A DNA stretch of 64,000 nucleotides from Persicaria tinctoria. Lineage: Eukaryota > Streptophyta > Magnoliopsida > Caryophyllales > Polygonaceae. Position numbers and translations under genes: made by a program. Where the stretch lies: the NCBI GenBank assembly GCA_037127255.1, contig JBANSL010000013.1:56073688-56137687 (forward strand). Reading direction: 5' to 3'. Positions 10,707 through 22,570 of the stretch are shown in pieces (the stretch's first letter is position 1; each line of letters starts with the position of its first letter). The notes under the pieces are model-generated. The model had not been told where the DNA came from and made no database searches. It saw only the letters and a program-made list of their open reading frames with translations.

Positions 10707-13053
10707 TTACCTCGTGTGCATGCTTTGCACATCTTAATACCTTTGAATTCCATCTCAGGTAGTCCTCTTACAAGCCCTTTGGACACAAGCTTCTGTAGTG
10801 TATGTGGGCTCACATGACCGAGTCTCCTATGCCAGAGCTTTGGATCGTCCGTCAAAGCCTTTAGACAGGTTAAGCTTCCTTGTGCTACTTGCTCAGCATT
10901 CACGGCATAGATGTTGTTATAACGATAGGCAATTAGAACTATTTCACCTGTATCTTCTCTGCGCACTAAATATCTTTTCTTGTTAAATCCAACATCATTA
11001 CCATAATCACATAGTTGAGAAATACTAAGAAAATTATACTTCAAACCATTAACAAGATAAATATTTTTAATATTATTGTTAGGATCACTCCCAACACTAC
11101 CAATACCAACGATGTCACACTTTCCTTTGTCACCAAGAGTGATTGTTCCAGAGGATTGCTTATTTAGATCATGAAAGAGAGAACTCTTCCCACTCATATG
11201 TCTCGAGCATCCACAATCAATAATCCATTTTTGCTTCTTAACCTTGGTGATCTCCTGCAAAACAAACATCAACCTTTGTGGCTAGACCAGTGAGCAAATT
11301 TAGATCCTTTATTGGGATAAACCATATTTGGTAAAATAGTGCCTTTGGGGACCCAAACTTGCATTATCCGTTCTTTTCTCAAGTGAATAGGAAATGTATT
11401 TCGAATAATATGAGGATCCTTTCTTCTATAGGGGCAGGTCTCTCTTACATGTCCCTTTCTCACACGGTGGTGACATATAGGAGAGGTTCTGCTTCCTTTT
11501 GCCTTCACAAAAGTGGTAATGTGTTGCTTCTTTAAAAACCTTGGGTTGTAACCAATACCACTTCTTTTTAGAGAACTTTTTTGCTCACCCAACATCCTAT
11601 CAAGAGTGCCCTTGAACTTGGTAAAACTTATGAGAGCTGTCTGTTGGTCTTGAATCTTATTATTCAGGGAGATCTTCTCGTTCTCTAAGTCATGATGTTC
11701 ACTTCTCAGAGACGAGAGATCTTGCTTGAGTTCGGATTTCTCCGAGTCAAGAGTCTTGACTTTAATGTCAAGACCTGAATAAGAAGTTTCAAGACTTTTG
11801 ACCCGCCTAGACTGTTCCTCAATAGTTCTTTCCTGGTCCACGGTTTTCTTGATAAGAGTGTTAGTTTGGGCAATAAGTTTCTCTTCATTGGCAATCATAT
11901 TAGAAAGGAATTCCGATAGTACCTCTTTTGGACTTGCCATGAGCTCCCTTACGGTTACCTTGAGTTGCTCATCATGGGATTCATCTCCTGTGGCCATGAG
12001 ACAAAGGTTGGCCTTTTCATCATCGGAATCCGAGTCACCTGAGTCAGATTTCTTTTTCCATCTATCACCCTTCTTGGACTGGCTCTTCGTCTTTTGAGGG
12101 CAATCTTTCACAAGATGATCTGTTTCACCACATTCAAAACAAGACAAAGGTTTAGTCTTCTTGTCATATTTGTTGTATTGAGACTTACCTCGAAATTTAG
12201 AAGACTCTCATCCATCTTTGTTGTTGAATTGCTTCTTCATCTTGAGGATTCGAGAAATACCCCTTGTAATGAGATCAAAGGGATCATCCTCATCATCATC
12301 CTCATCTTCAGAATCAGACACATCTTTGGGCTCATCCTTCTTAGACTTGAGCGCCAAGTTCTTAGTGCTAGCTGGAAGTTCTCCATCGTCTTCATTAAGG
12401 ATCATCTCATGCGTGATCAGTTTCCCAAGCAGGTCATCAAGAGGTAGAGTGGTGAGGTCTTGGGCTTCCTCTATGGCTGTTACTTTAGGATCCCACTTTT
12501 CTTTTGGGAGACACCTCAGTATCTTCCTCACTTTCTCAACGTTTGTAAAGCTCTTGCCGAGTGAGTCAAGGTTGTTGGTGATTTCTGTAAATCGTGTGAA
12601 CATGGCCTTGATTGACTCATCAGACTTCATTTTGAAAAGCTCATACTTTCGAAGGAAGATGCTGATCTTGGTGTCTTTTACTTGGCTAGTTCCCTCATAG
12701 GTGAAGACCAGTTTGTCCCAAATCTCTTTAGCTGACCTACAAGAAGAAATACGGTTAAACTCATCAGTGCTAAGACCACATTAAAGTAAGTTAATAGCCC
12801 TGTAGTTTTTGGAGACGAGTTCAAGATCCGCTTGGATGTATTCAGACTCCTTCTTTGCCACTTTGGTTCCATTTGGTTCATCTTTCTCTGGAATCTTCGG
12901 ACCATTCTCTATAATGTTCCAAAGTTCCAGATCTTGATCTATAATGAACATCTTCATGAAGGATCTCCAGTGGACAAAGTTGTTTCCTACAAAGAGTGGT
13001 GGTCTGCTAGTGGACCTTCCCTGTACAAATCCTCCGCTTGCTTCACCAGACAT
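10707..13053 (-). pseudogene. copia A gag, protease and integrase zinc-binding segment
   Basis: Minus-strand reading from the Met at 13053. The gag has RPPLFVGNNFVHW near its N-terminus and a UBN2-type body, and the first frame stops at 12781. It reopens at about 12630 (MFTRFTEITNNL) and runs into an acidic DSEDEDDDEDD stretch, then a CCHC knuckle (CFECGETDHLVKDC near 12100-12145). A long coiled-coil-like segment follows. Next come the protease active site (WIIDCGCSRHMSG near 11190-11230; the usual DSG is DCG here) and the GAG-pre-integrase zinc-binding region (LWHRRLGHVS, CKACTRGKQ) down to the T1 insertion point. At least three frame breaks separate the pieces. Sister copy B carries the same parts on the plus strand. 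Confidence 0.88.
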
Positions 13054-13098
13054 GATCGAAAACTCACAAGATTTTTAGATCAAAAAGTAGTGAGTAAA

Positions 13099-13110
13099 GC
13101 TCTGATACCA
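13099..13110 (-). other. Primer-binding site of copia A, initiator tRNA-Met type
   Basis: The minus strand reads TGGTATCAGAGC, the standard copia primer site, two bases inside the LTR end. Confidence 0.93.
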
Positions 13111-13112
13111 AT

Positions 13113-14127
13113 TGAAGGTTCGATAAAGTAAAACAAAGTAACTAAAGATACTCTAGAAGGGGGGTTGAATAGAGTATGTCGGTTTTTTGCAGATAGTCTC
13201 AAGACTTTTGAAGCTCGTGCAAAACCCTTTGAGATTAGACTTAGTCTTTTCTCTGAAAACCTGAATCACAAAGTTAAACAATTCGAACCAAGTGCGGAAA
13301 TAAGGTAAAGCAATAAGTAAAGGACGCAACGAATTGTTATCGAGGTTCGGCACGAACTTGGCCTACGTCCCCGCCTAGGGTTCTTCCACAACCCTAGGAT
13401 TCAAAAGGCTTTATTGATTCGCTTAGCTTAGGATCCCAATAGCTCACCGAGAAGCCTCTCTCCTATAAAATTGCAATCTAGTCAACTCACGTTCTCTTGG
13501 AGTCCTAGACCAATCTAGAAGAGCCCCACCTCTCTCAGCTATCTAGTACAATCCTCTTACTCTCACAAATCAATAGCCTAGTGCAACTTCCCGAGTTACA
13601 AACTCTCGAGTAACACTATAAATGAATATATCCTATAAGCTCACAGTGTAACTCTCAAAGGCTTTGAAATGAAATAACAAACTCTTGAGCGCTAGTAGAG
13701 AGTACACTTGGAAGACAGATCTCGCTTGAATGAATGAAAGCTCGTGTAACACTTGTGTTTTCTGACTTCATCTTCCTTCTCTATATATTGAGACAAATCG
13801 GCGCCAAGAATCTTCTCCAATGTCTAGTCTAGATCATGGCCATCTTCGAGATCTTCTAAACTTGGAAACTTTTGAAGCCACGATCTTTCCGATTTGAAAC
13901 TTCTCAACACGCATCACAAGGAAGGAAATAATTCGAAAATACTTCCTGAAAGATTAGTTACACATATATAATATAAAGAAAGTATATAATAATATTAAAT
14001 AATATTCGGACATATAGAACAGGTTTTGGATTTCATCAACTGTTAAAGCTCCAAGACCTTTGACACAGACATCTTGTCAAGGCCTTTGAAACGTTATTCC
14101 GATTTTCATCAAGGGAGGGAGTTATCA
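13113..14127 (-). repeat. 5' LTR of copia A
   Basis: About 1015 bp, starting TGATAACTCC on the minus strand and ending CCTTCA. The outer boundary is set by where similarity to the LTR of B (52401-53451) stops. It contains the block with GGACGTAGGC and GCCGAACCTCGT at 13341-13375, shared with other copia LTRs here. Confidence 0.88.
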
Positions 14128-14392
14128 TTCTGAATATAGGGTTTTTGGTTCATTGATTGATGCTGCTAAGTTGGAAGCAAGCAATATATACCATCACTAT
14201 ATTGTCATTAGGGAGTTAATTGAACAAATCTACTTTCATGAGAAGGAAAGTTGCTGCTATGGTACCATATCATGGTTTCGAGGTCTTTCCAACTTCATGG
14301 ATCTTGCATCCGGTGGTTCTTTGAAGAGGTTTCAGAGGGTGAAGAGTGTATTTTACTCAGCTAGTGTGTTGCTTTCGATTTCGAATTACTAA
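14128..14392 (+). other. Unidentified open frame next to copia A, possible host exon tail
   Basis: A frame with no stop runs from the copia A boundary to a TAA at 14390-14392 (about 85 codons). It contains IYHHYIVIRELIEQIYFHEK and SWFRGLSNFMDLASGG. The sequence after the stop is T-rich and resembles a plant 3' UTR. I do not recognise the protein. It has no Met at the left edge, so if real it is the last exon or the tail of a gene that A landed in. It could also be chance. Confidence 0.3.
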
Positions 14393-14519
14393 TTTTTCTG
14401 AATTTGGAATGAATGAGTTAATGGACTTTGTTCCATCATGAACTTTGGATTGAATCTGTAATCTGTATGACTATATTAATCCTTGGACTATTTTTCATCT
14501 TCGGATTTGTATGTTGCAC

Positions 14520-14828
14520 GAGCTTAAATCGAGCTCAATTCGAGCTTTCAATAAAAATGAGCTTCATTCAAGTTTGTATGATTCACGAGCTCAAATCGAG
14601 TTCGAACGAGCTCACGAGCTCGAGCTCGACTCGAACAAAAATGAGCTCACGAGCTCGAGCTCGGCTCGAACAAAAACGAGCTAAACGAGCTCGAGCTCCT
14701 TACACAACTCGCGAGCCGAATACAAACAAGGTTTTAAGCTCGTAAAAAAAATCAGGCTCAGCTCGATAAAAAACGTGCCGAACATAAACACCTAAGTACT
14801 CGGCTCGTTCGACTCAAATAACACCCTA
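14520..14828. repeat. GAGCTCG-rich block ending AACACCCTA, hAT-like terminal region
   Basis: Dense overlapping CGAGCTC / GAGCTCG units run for about 300 bases. They end in a segment which, read on the minus strand, starts TAGGGTGTTATTTGAGTCGA. Subterminal arrays of this kind with a TAGGGTGT end are seen in plant hAT-type elements. I did not find the opposite end or a duplication, so this is a partial call. Confidence 0.45.
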
Positions 14829-15359
14829 GTTATTGTTTGGGTTTTCGAATTTTTTTGTATAGCAATTTACTGTATACAAAAAAAAAAAAAAAGACAGATT
14901 AGAACCAAGTGGACAGGTGATTACTGGACGTCAATTTCCTGAAACGGGAGCGTGTGAAGTATACAGCTGTATACACCCGGGGATCGCTCTCTAAATTCGT
15001 CTTCAAGTGTAAACTACTAACTATACAGTGGATGAAGAAAACCCGAACAAGGAATATTGTTCTAGAAACCACGAAAGTCCTTTTTGGTTTTAATGTTTTT
15101 TTTTTCTCGGTGGAGGACAAGCTCCCTCCAACTCAGCAACGTTGCGCTTTTTTAAAATTATAAAAAAATAAAAAATATACTAGCAGAAAGGAATTGAACC
15201 TTTTTTTTTAATTTTTTTTAATTTTTTTTTGATATGTTTGACAAGATGGAGAGGTAGTAGGTAGTTAAACGGTGTTGTTAAATGTTAAATAGCTTTTGAC
15301 AGGCTCCAACTTCGTATAACTGGCGGGAGGAATTTATCGTTATTCCTATCAAAAGTAAA
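14829..15359. other. AT-rich spacer, no gene seen
   Basis: It contains an A-run at about 14878-14893 and T-runs near 15200-15230. There is no domain, no matching repeat in the window and no credible reading frame. Confidence 0.5.
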
Positions 15360-15521
15360 ATTTAAAAATGGTACAGAAATTATCATACTAATTATGTACC
15401 AACTACAAACCGACTATATTGGTAACTATATTTGTGGTAACCAACATGACAGTAACCATCGTGGTGGTAACTACGTGAAGGTACGGTAATGGTAATGAAA
15501 TCTGAATAGCATGGTTACCGA

Positions 15522-15608
<87 letters not shown>

Positions 15609-16142
15609 ATTTTTTAATGTTTTATTGTTTTTACCTTTAAGTTTTAAGTTTTTAATTTTAGTTTTTACTTTATATTTTGTGTTTTGATTTTAATATAAAT
15701 TGGTCGTTTATTCTGTTTCTAGTCTCTTCGTTAGTTTGCTTAAAAAAACAAACACAAATTGGGCATTTCTACTGTTTTGATTTTGAACTAAATTGGTCAT
15801 TTCTACTGTTTTGATTTTTATTCTAATGTTTTATTGGTTGTGAACTTGGTTTATTTGAGCTTTTAATAGATGGTAACCATATTATTTTTTATAACCATAT
15901 TTTTTGCTTCGATAAATTTGATGGCTATCGGACGGTAGCCAAGGGGTTTCAAAAAAAAATACAAAAAGAATTACAACATAGTAACCATGTTAATTTACTG
16001 ATGGTAACCACAAGTCGTGGTTACCACATATGTGGTAATCACGACTTGTGGTTGGTGCGTGGTATGAAAATTTGTGTACCACCAGTTGGTGGTGGTACGT
16101 GATACTCATCATTTTTGGTGGTTACCGTACTATGTCAACCCT
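15360..16142. repeat. GGTAACCA-rich, partly inverted repeat region around a (TA)n tract
   Basis: Both flanks carry many GGTAAC / GTTACC words in both orientations. Examples are 15420-15515 on the left and 15985-16130 on the right, including the near-palindrome GTGGTTACCACATATGTGGT. The right edge read on the minus strand begins TAGGGTTGACATAGTACGGT, which looks like a TIR end. The matching left end is not clear. Confidence 0.4.
15522..15604. repeat. (TA)n microsatellite
   Basis: About 83 bases of uninterrupted TA dinucleotides. Confidence 0.97.
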
Positions 16143-16570
16143 AGCTACAAATTAGTATAATGAATAAGTAAGAGGTCGATCCCATAGAGGATCAAGTATT
16201 TTTAAGTAATGTATATTTATCAATTAGTAGAGATGGAGGTTTTGATGATTGGAGAAAAATATATTCTCTCTTATATCCCACATTGAAATTATTGTGGATA
16301 AAAGAATTGATACGAGATATAAAATCTTTCCACATTTTTAACATTTCATATCAAAATGAAGTGGATAATAAAATGTGTTGTGAATATTTTTATCTTCACA
16401 TATCATTTTTTATTTATTTTAATAGTCAATTTAAAAAACAAAACAATTTTTTTTTAAGTAATGTAACCCGTCAGGTCAACGGGTCGACCCGAACTTGTCA
16501 ACCTGTGAATTTTCGAGTTAGGGTTAGGTCAACCAACCCCAACCCTTGACCCGACGGGTTTGACTCGTGA
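16143..16570. other. AT-rich spacer with a CCCGTCGGGT-type end
   Basis: There is no coding sequence. At 16468-16560 GACCCG / CGGGTC words occur in both orientations, resembling a TIR-element end. A related GACCCGACGGGTTTTGACC segment lies at about 49485-49505. Confidence 0.35.
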
Positions 16571-16574
16571 TCAC

Positions 16575-17433
16575 GTCTAGATTAAGGTTTGCTACAAGGA
16601 ATCTACAAAATCCTAACAACAATCTCAACTAGTTGCGTGGACTAGAAGAAATCAACAATATTCTGAAAAGAATCAATACGAATTAATAGGAATAGAGCAA
16701 GAATAGAAATCTCAAAACTTCATCAAAACCAAAGTTTCAATCCATAGACGAAACGGAAGAGTTTAGCACTCCATGGCCATGGAGGCTCCCCTATAGGGTT
16801 CTCTCAATTGATAATCTCAAAGTGCATAAGGTTAATCATAGAATTCCCTAGAATGTCAATTAAAATAGCATCAAAGAGTCGGCCAAAACAATTCATATAA
16901 AAACCCTAATTAAAAAAATAAAATCCTTTCAGCAGGTTTGGCATCTAGCATCAGGCCGCGGGGCGGCTAGGGCGTTTTAAGAAATCTTTGTCTGAGCTAC
17001 GAGCCGGGGGGCGGCTAGCCTGGCCGCGGGGTGGCCATATTGTTCACAACGATTTTTCTCTTCCGAATTCGGTCTCGATGTTAACACGAAAGTTGTAGAT
17101 CTTGGAAAGAGTTCTCCAGAAAGTGCGTTAGAAGTTCATCTTGTCTAGCGACAACTTCTGCTGACTTGTTCTTCACTTAAGCTCTCGAATTTTGACTCCA
17201 CTTATGTGTTCTTCACTTTTCCTCCTCCTCTTTACTCTTCCTTAGTCCATGAGCTTCCTCATTCCTCATCAGATCCACATATACATGAAATAATCCATAA
17301 AAGCCTGTAGATTCTAACTCTACCAACAAAACAAGTATAAATGCAACTCTAGCCTAAAGCATGCATGATATACATCTCAATCATGCTAAATGAATCCTAA
17401 TATGCCTATCTAAATGCGTGTTATCGATAATCA
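16575..17433 (-). repeat. P1: Athila-like LTR fragment (GGCCGCGGGGCGGC family)
   Basis: On the minus strand it aligns to P2 (30278 onward). Shared parts are the stretch GAAGAACAAGTCAGCAGAA, the GC-rich block with several GCCGCCCCGCGGC palindromes (about 16950-17040) and the segment ending GTAGATTCCT. It lacks the LTR 3' end present in P2, so it is truncated at the left. It abuts LINE1 on the right. Confidence 0.75.
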
Positions 17434-18185
17434 TCTATTTATATCATCTGACCATTACCCAATTACAATTGATTTTTACCACAAAACTCAATTCGTCGCT
17501 CGAACTTTCAAATTTGAGATAGTATGAATCAAACGAAAGGATTTTAAAAATATTGTACACTAGGCCCGACAACTTGATAAAGTGGGTTCCTATATGTTTA
17601 AGCTCATTCAGAAGACCAAACTTCTTACAAAACTAGCTAAGAGTTGGCATAAGTCAACATATGGCAACATATGCGCCCAATTAGAGAAATCTGATCAAGA
17701 TCTTCTAGCAATACAAGATACCTTACTTGCCTCATTCAACGACGAGAATCGTTTACTATAGAAACGGCTACTGGCAAAATGAGAAAAACTTCTTGACTTC
17801 CAACGTTCTTATTGGCGTCAACGAGCTAAGGCAAAACATACTAAGCTTATCGACTCCAATTCTGGGTACTTCCACTAGGTTGCAACAATCAAACGTAACC
17901 GTAAGCTCATAAAGTCCATCACCCTACTTGATGACATTTGTACAACTGATCATTCCTCTATTAGAGTAGAGTTTGAACGTGAGTATGCTCGCCAGTTTTG
18001 TTCAACTCTTGCTCCATCATTTGTGCTGGCCACCAATCTTGCTATCCTTCATCCTATTGTTTCTCAACAAGATAATGACTTCCTAACGACTCCAGTTTCA
18101 AATTCAGAGATTAAGACTGCGGACTTCTCCATTAAAGCAGATAAATCTCCTAGCCCTGATGCAATACCAACTGGGTTCTATGGAG
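17434..18185 (+). pseudogene. LINE1 (L1 clade) ORF2, endonuclease end to early RT
   Basis: In one frame with stops: the end of an endonuclease (SSDHYPITIDFYHK, FKFE), the linker KLLTKLAKSWHKSTYGNI, and the RT entry motif KADKSPSPDAIPTGFY at about 18135-18183. These are in the order found in plant L1 ORF2. Frame breaks and stops are frequent. The sequence is cut at the PTGFY codons by a T-family LTR segment and resumes at 19639. Confidence 0.82.
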
Positions 18186-18856
18186 TCTACACAAAGTTTG
18201 ATTTGATTTTCAAGAGTTTAGAGATAATTTAGAGAAGTTTGGATGCACTTTGGAGCTTAAAGGAAAACCATGAAGACATTGGAGAAGCTAAGGAAGAGCG
18301 CAAGATGGTGCAGCTGGAGAAAATCCCACATTTCATTCATCATTTTGAATCAAGTTATGATGTTTTCATGAGAGTTGTAGCCCTCAAATAGAGCTTTCCA
18401 ACACATATTTATATGCGTCAATCGGACAAACGAGGACTCGGGAAAGTGCGTTTCAAGCAAAGTAGAATGCTTAAAGTCGATTGAGCCCACTTGACGTCAA
18501 CCCAACCACTCGATATCAAGTGAACTTCCACTCGACACTACATCAAAGACTCGATGTCAAGTGAGGCATGACTCGAGACATACAAGTTGAGTCGATATCA
18601 AACCATAGGCTCGATATCGAGTGATCATCAGGAGCTATCCGACCCGTTTTTGAGTCCGAATCAAAGGGAGATTTCTTAGTCACGAAGTGAAGATCTTTTA
18701 TCTACTTTGATGAATATCTATCCTCTTTGGTTAAATTCATATTTACCTAGGGAAATTTTATTTCTTTAATATTTATTTATTAGGAAACTTTTATCTTTAG
18801 ATAGATATAGATAGATGATAGATAGATGCTCTCCTTGGCTAGAAAGAATTGTGCCC

Positions 18857-18879
18857 TATAAATAAAGCCCCTAGGGGCT
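18857..18879 (+). promoter_or_regulatory. TATA box followed by a perfect 14-bp palindrome
   Basis: TATAAATA at 18857-18864, then AGCCCCTAGGGGCT at 18866-18879, which equals its own reverse complement. The pair is conserved in slightly altered form in the other T-family LTRs. Confidence 0.75.
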
Positions 18880-18935
18880 GATTTTTCATTAATTCAAGCC
18901 AAGTCATCTTTGGACGCAAATAGTTAGGAGGAGAG

Positions 18936-18937
<2 letters not shown>

Positions 18938-18991
<54 letters not shown>
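18938..18991. repeat. (GA)n microsatellite
   Basis: About 54 bases of GA dinucleotides within the T-family LTR fragment. Confidence 0.95.
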
Positions 18992-18994
<3 letters not shown>

Positions 18995-19638
18995 AGGAAG
19001 AATGAGACGAATGATTGTAAGTTTGGGATTTTATTTTATGATAAAGTTATTTTATTTTATTATGTCTTGTTTCTAATTTCCTTCTTCTAGGGTTGGGTTG
19101 ATCCCAACATTGATATGTGTGTTTGATTTATGAATTTATGAGTTTGTATGTCGTTATCATCTTCTATCCTATATGCATAATTCTTCTATGAGAGTAGTAG
19201 GTGATCCTTATTTATGATATTGAAGCGAAAATGATCTTATTATGAATTTGGGTTGATTATGAAAAGGGGATAGTAACACTTAGGGTTTATAACAAAAGTT
19301 ATTTGATATAAAACAAGCATTTTTATCTGATTTATAATCTACACATATGTTTATTGTTGTGGTGATCTCTAACCTTGGAAGTTTGCACTTTTATTATCTT
19401 TGTTTTTGCTATATTCCGCTTAAATTCTACACAGGTTACCCGACATCGACCACCACTTCCTCCTCCATCCCTCAACATCGACCAACTCTTAGTCGACGTC
19501 GACATCAACCCTCATTACCTTTTCCTGCTATTCCCGAACCCCGAAACCAAATACACCCCTAGAACCGTTGACTTATCTCCTGTGGACGAACCTGACTTAA
19601 CTATCCTATAGAGGGGTCTTGACTATAAATTTATTTGG

Positions 19639-21064
19639 TCAAGAAACCCTCTCGTAAACTATATACAAAATTATTGCTAAAATTCTTACGTCTAGACTAA
19701 CCCCAATTCTTATAAAATTCATTCACCGACTACAAGGGGCGTTTAAAAAAAGGATGTTCCATTCATAACAATGTTCTTATTGGTCATGAAATCTTCCATT
19801 CGTTTAAAGCTAAAAAAGGTAAGGTCGGGTGGTCAACCCTTAAGCTTGATATGGAAAAGGCATACAACAAAATTGAAAGGTCATATCTCCAGGCCGTTCT
19901 CCACAAGTTACGCTTTCATAGTAAGTTCGTCGACTGGATCATGGAATGTGTCTCCACTATCTCATACTCAATCTTGATTAATGATGCTCCGCCACAACAA
20001 TTTTTCCCTAGAAGAGGCCTTCATCAAGGGGATCCTCTCTCCCCCCTACTATTTATTATTGCCTCGGAGTTCCTTGCCCAGACTTTACAACACGAATCTA
20101 TCACAAATTCTAACATTGGGTTTCCTATTACTAAAAATGGACCTACTATCCATTTTCTTGCATTTGCAGACGACATGATGATCTTCACTAAAACTTATGC
20201 CTCTGCCTGCCAAACCGTTTCCTCGATTCTCAATAGATATTGCATGCTTTTTGGACCGAAAATTAATTACCATAATCCTTCTTTCAGGTTTCGAATAACA
20301 CCTTAACTGCTTCAAAAGCAACTATTACATCCCATTTAGGGATTTCATGCTCTACTAAGTTAGAAAAATATATGGGTTGTCCAAGTATCAATGACATAGT
20401 CAACAAGGATACATTCTCGGATGTCCTTATTAAGACCAAACGTCAAATCACTAAGTGGAAGGCTTCTTCGCTCTCGGCTGAAGGCCGCAAGGTTCTCATT
20501 AAGGCAAACCTTAGCACCCAATCTATCTTCTTAATGAAATCTTTTATGTTGACGGCTTCTATTCTAGATAAGTTAGATAAGGTCTACCATAGTTTCTTCT
20601 AGAATAAGGACAGTGAACGGCTTCTATTCTAGATAAGTTAGATAAGGTCTACCATAGTTTCTTCTAGAATAAGGACAGTGATCGGCATAACTCGCTCATC
20701 AGTTGGGACAAAATTTGCTCCGACACGTTAAACAGTGGTCTTGGTATTTATAAAGTAGAAACAATAAACACAGCCTTACAACTTAAGCTCATGTGGAAAA
20801 TCCTAGCTTAACCCACCAATCCCTGGGTTCAAGTTATTCAGGATAAAAGATGCATATATTATTAGGACATACAAGAAGAAATGTGAGGCTTTCTGGGAAT
20901 GGTCTAAGCTGATACAATTGCGTCCTTTGTTTGAAAAAGGACTTCGATGGAGGGTCGGAAATAGTGATGACATCCTCTTTTGGTCTGATTATTGGACATT
21001 CGATGAGAGCCTGATCTTTCGAACGGATACTCAGCTGACGGCTGAACTGTTGACTTGGACATTC
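19639..21064 (+). pseudogene. LINE1 ORF2 continued: RT core to post-RT region
   Basis: It resumes with TIYKIIAKILTSRLTPILIK, shifts frame at the A-run near 19746, then carries DMEKAYNKI (motif A), RRGLHQGDPLSPLLF (motif B) and FADDMMIF (catalytic motif C, about 20163-20186). Next come KYMGCPSIN, KWKASSLSAEGRKVLIK and the thumb region. A 65-bp tandem duplication breaks it at 20552-20681. LRWRVGNSDDILFWSDYW closes the block. It is interrupted near 21064 by a TIR element and continues at 22152. The protein would have nicked DNA and reverse-transcribed LINE RNA; this copy is dead. Confidence 0.9.
20552..20681. repeat. 65-bp tandem duplication in LINE1
   Basis: Units 20552-20616 and 20617-20681 are near identical. 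Confidence 0.93.
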
Positions 21065-22151
21065 ATGAACCATATAGAAACCAACCACAAATTTATAAAT
21101 CAATTTAGCTTAGTTCACATACAGCAAGCACAAGCACAAACTCAAACTACAACATTAGCCATCAGACACTATCAAATTCAACCAAGATAGAACTATAAAG
21201 CATAACCCTAAATTGGATAAGTTAACAACCTAGAAATAGGGCTAAAGAGATGTACCATCGTTTCGAATGGTGTTTGTCTTGAGACTCGAATCTGTATTGG
21301 ATGTAGGTGTGAAGGCTCGAGAAGAATTGCTGGCTTGCTGCAGCTGTTGGATAAGCGGTTAGAGAGGAACTGATGAGAGCAGAAAGAGATGAAAGGGATG
21401 TCGCCGAATGGGATTGCGAGTATAGAGAGGTGCCGGAGAAAGGCTGGTGGCCTGAGCAGACACCGAATATTGTGGATTCGCTGGTGCGGACCGTGCGGTG
21501 GTCGCTAGTGATGGTTGGAGGGCGAAAGAGATGAGATCGGGTGTGGGAGAAAAAGGCATAAAGAAAGATGGAATCCCGATGGTGGAGAGGAGGTGAAGTG
21601 GTGGTGCGATGTTGACATTAGGGCAACGATAAGAGGTGGCGAGGAGATGTGAAGAGATCGATAAGAGGCGAGAAATTAAGGACGAGGATGGATGGTTCGG
21701 TGGAGGATGGCCACTGGCGAGATAGTGAGATGTGAAGAGATCGCCGATTTGGTGGAGGATTGCCGCCGGCGAGAGAGGGAGATAGAGTTGGGTCGTGGGG
21801 GAGAGGGGAGAAATTAAGGACGAGGGTGAGATAGAGAGTTCTGAGTACTTGGGAGAGAGAGGAGGTTTGGATTAGTCCGAGGGAATGACTCCTGTTTTGT
21901 TTTCACTGGACGGGTGTTTAAAAACAAATTGTAAGTATGGGCGGGTATTCAAACACTTAAAAATTTTCATCGGACCCGCGTTTTAATTTTTTTTAAATCG
22001 ACTATTTAACATATGTTAAAAAATACAACTGTTGTCTTAAGTTGTTTTAACATCATAAATTTATTATATGACGTAATAGATTAATTTAACATCGGTTGTT
22101 TTTTTGACATATTTAAATCACGTGATGTCTAATTGTAATATTCTAGTAGTG
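21065..22151. mobile_element. CACTA-like element, right terminus clear, left end uncertain
   Basis: The right end, read on the minus strand, is CACTACTAGAATATTACAAT, a CACTA-type terminus. It is followed inward by AT-rich repeated words such as TTTAACAT. The interior (21240-21860) is G-rich on the plus strand with many GAGA and GGTGG words. It separates two halves of LINE1, which resumes at 22152. I could not find a CACTA start or a 3-bp duplication on the left, so the left limit is where LINE similarity stops. Confidence 0.55.
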
Positions 22152-22570
22152 GTAGGTTCATTATAAGCAATAAATCATGGAATCTCTCTCTCTGGACTAT
22201 TACCCACAAATATCATCACACATATTAGTACACTACCTCATACTATTACCAACTATTTGGATAGACTTTATTGGGGCCCTGGCCCTACAAGTTGGTTTAC
22301 CACCAAATCTACCGTATCTTTGGTGCCTAATGGTGCCCAAAATACTCAATTATATTCTAGTGCTAGTGGATTTGGAATTTAAACACCCCACCAAAGCTAA
22401 AACACTTCATTTGGAAAATTTATACTGACTCTCTTTCATCAAAAGGTCGTCTCTAAAGATCGCATGTTTGTGTGCCTAAGAACTGTGTTGTTTGTGATTT
22501 CTTATTTTAGTAAACTCAGCATCTATTATTTGATTGCCCAATGAGAAAGTGGATTCTCAGGACTATCAAT
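22152..22570 (+). pseudogene. LINE1 ORF2, C-terminal zinc-binding region
   Basis: It carries DRLYWGPGPTSWFTTKS and then, in a shifted frame, HFIWKIYTDSLSSKGRL. This matches the RT-associated zinc-binding (zf-RVT) region of plant L1 ORF2 and lines up with the equivalent part of LINE3 (DRLYW...GWFTTSSAYK). It is the continuation of LINE1 after the TIR element. Confidence 0.7.

Larger units (their letters stand above)
1..14127 (-). mobile_element. Ty1/copia LTR retrotransposon A, truncated by the window edge and split by T1
   Basis: Read on the minus strand the order is 5' LTR (13113-14127), tRNA-Met primer site (13099-13110), gag, protease, a remnant of integrase, reverse transcriptase and RNase H. 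This is the copia order, with integrase before RT. The 3' end lies left of the window. The body is interrupted by the complete element T1 (1670-10701). Coding parts contain several frame breaks and most of the integrase core is missing, so the copy is dead. It is a sister of element B (52401 onward, plus strand), to which it aligns along its whole length. The exact lineage within copia is not assigned. Confidence 0.93.
18186..19638 (+). repeat. T-family LTR fragment inside LINE1
   Basis: It aligns to the solo LTR at 27215-29072 (read on its minus strand) from the GTCTACACAAG segment, through the conserved AGAGCTTTCCAAC block, a TCGA-motif cluster (about 18478-18640), the TATA box and perfect palindrome at 18857-18879, a (GA)n tract and a second cluster (19440-19600), to TTTATTTGG. 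Both real LTR termini are missing, so this is a truncated LTR rather than a clean solo LTR. Confidence 0.78.

Noticed and set aside
21065..21170. Left end of a CACTA element in LINE1
   Set aside because: No CACTA terminus or 3-bp duplication matching the right end at 22151 was found, so only the right terminus is claimed.
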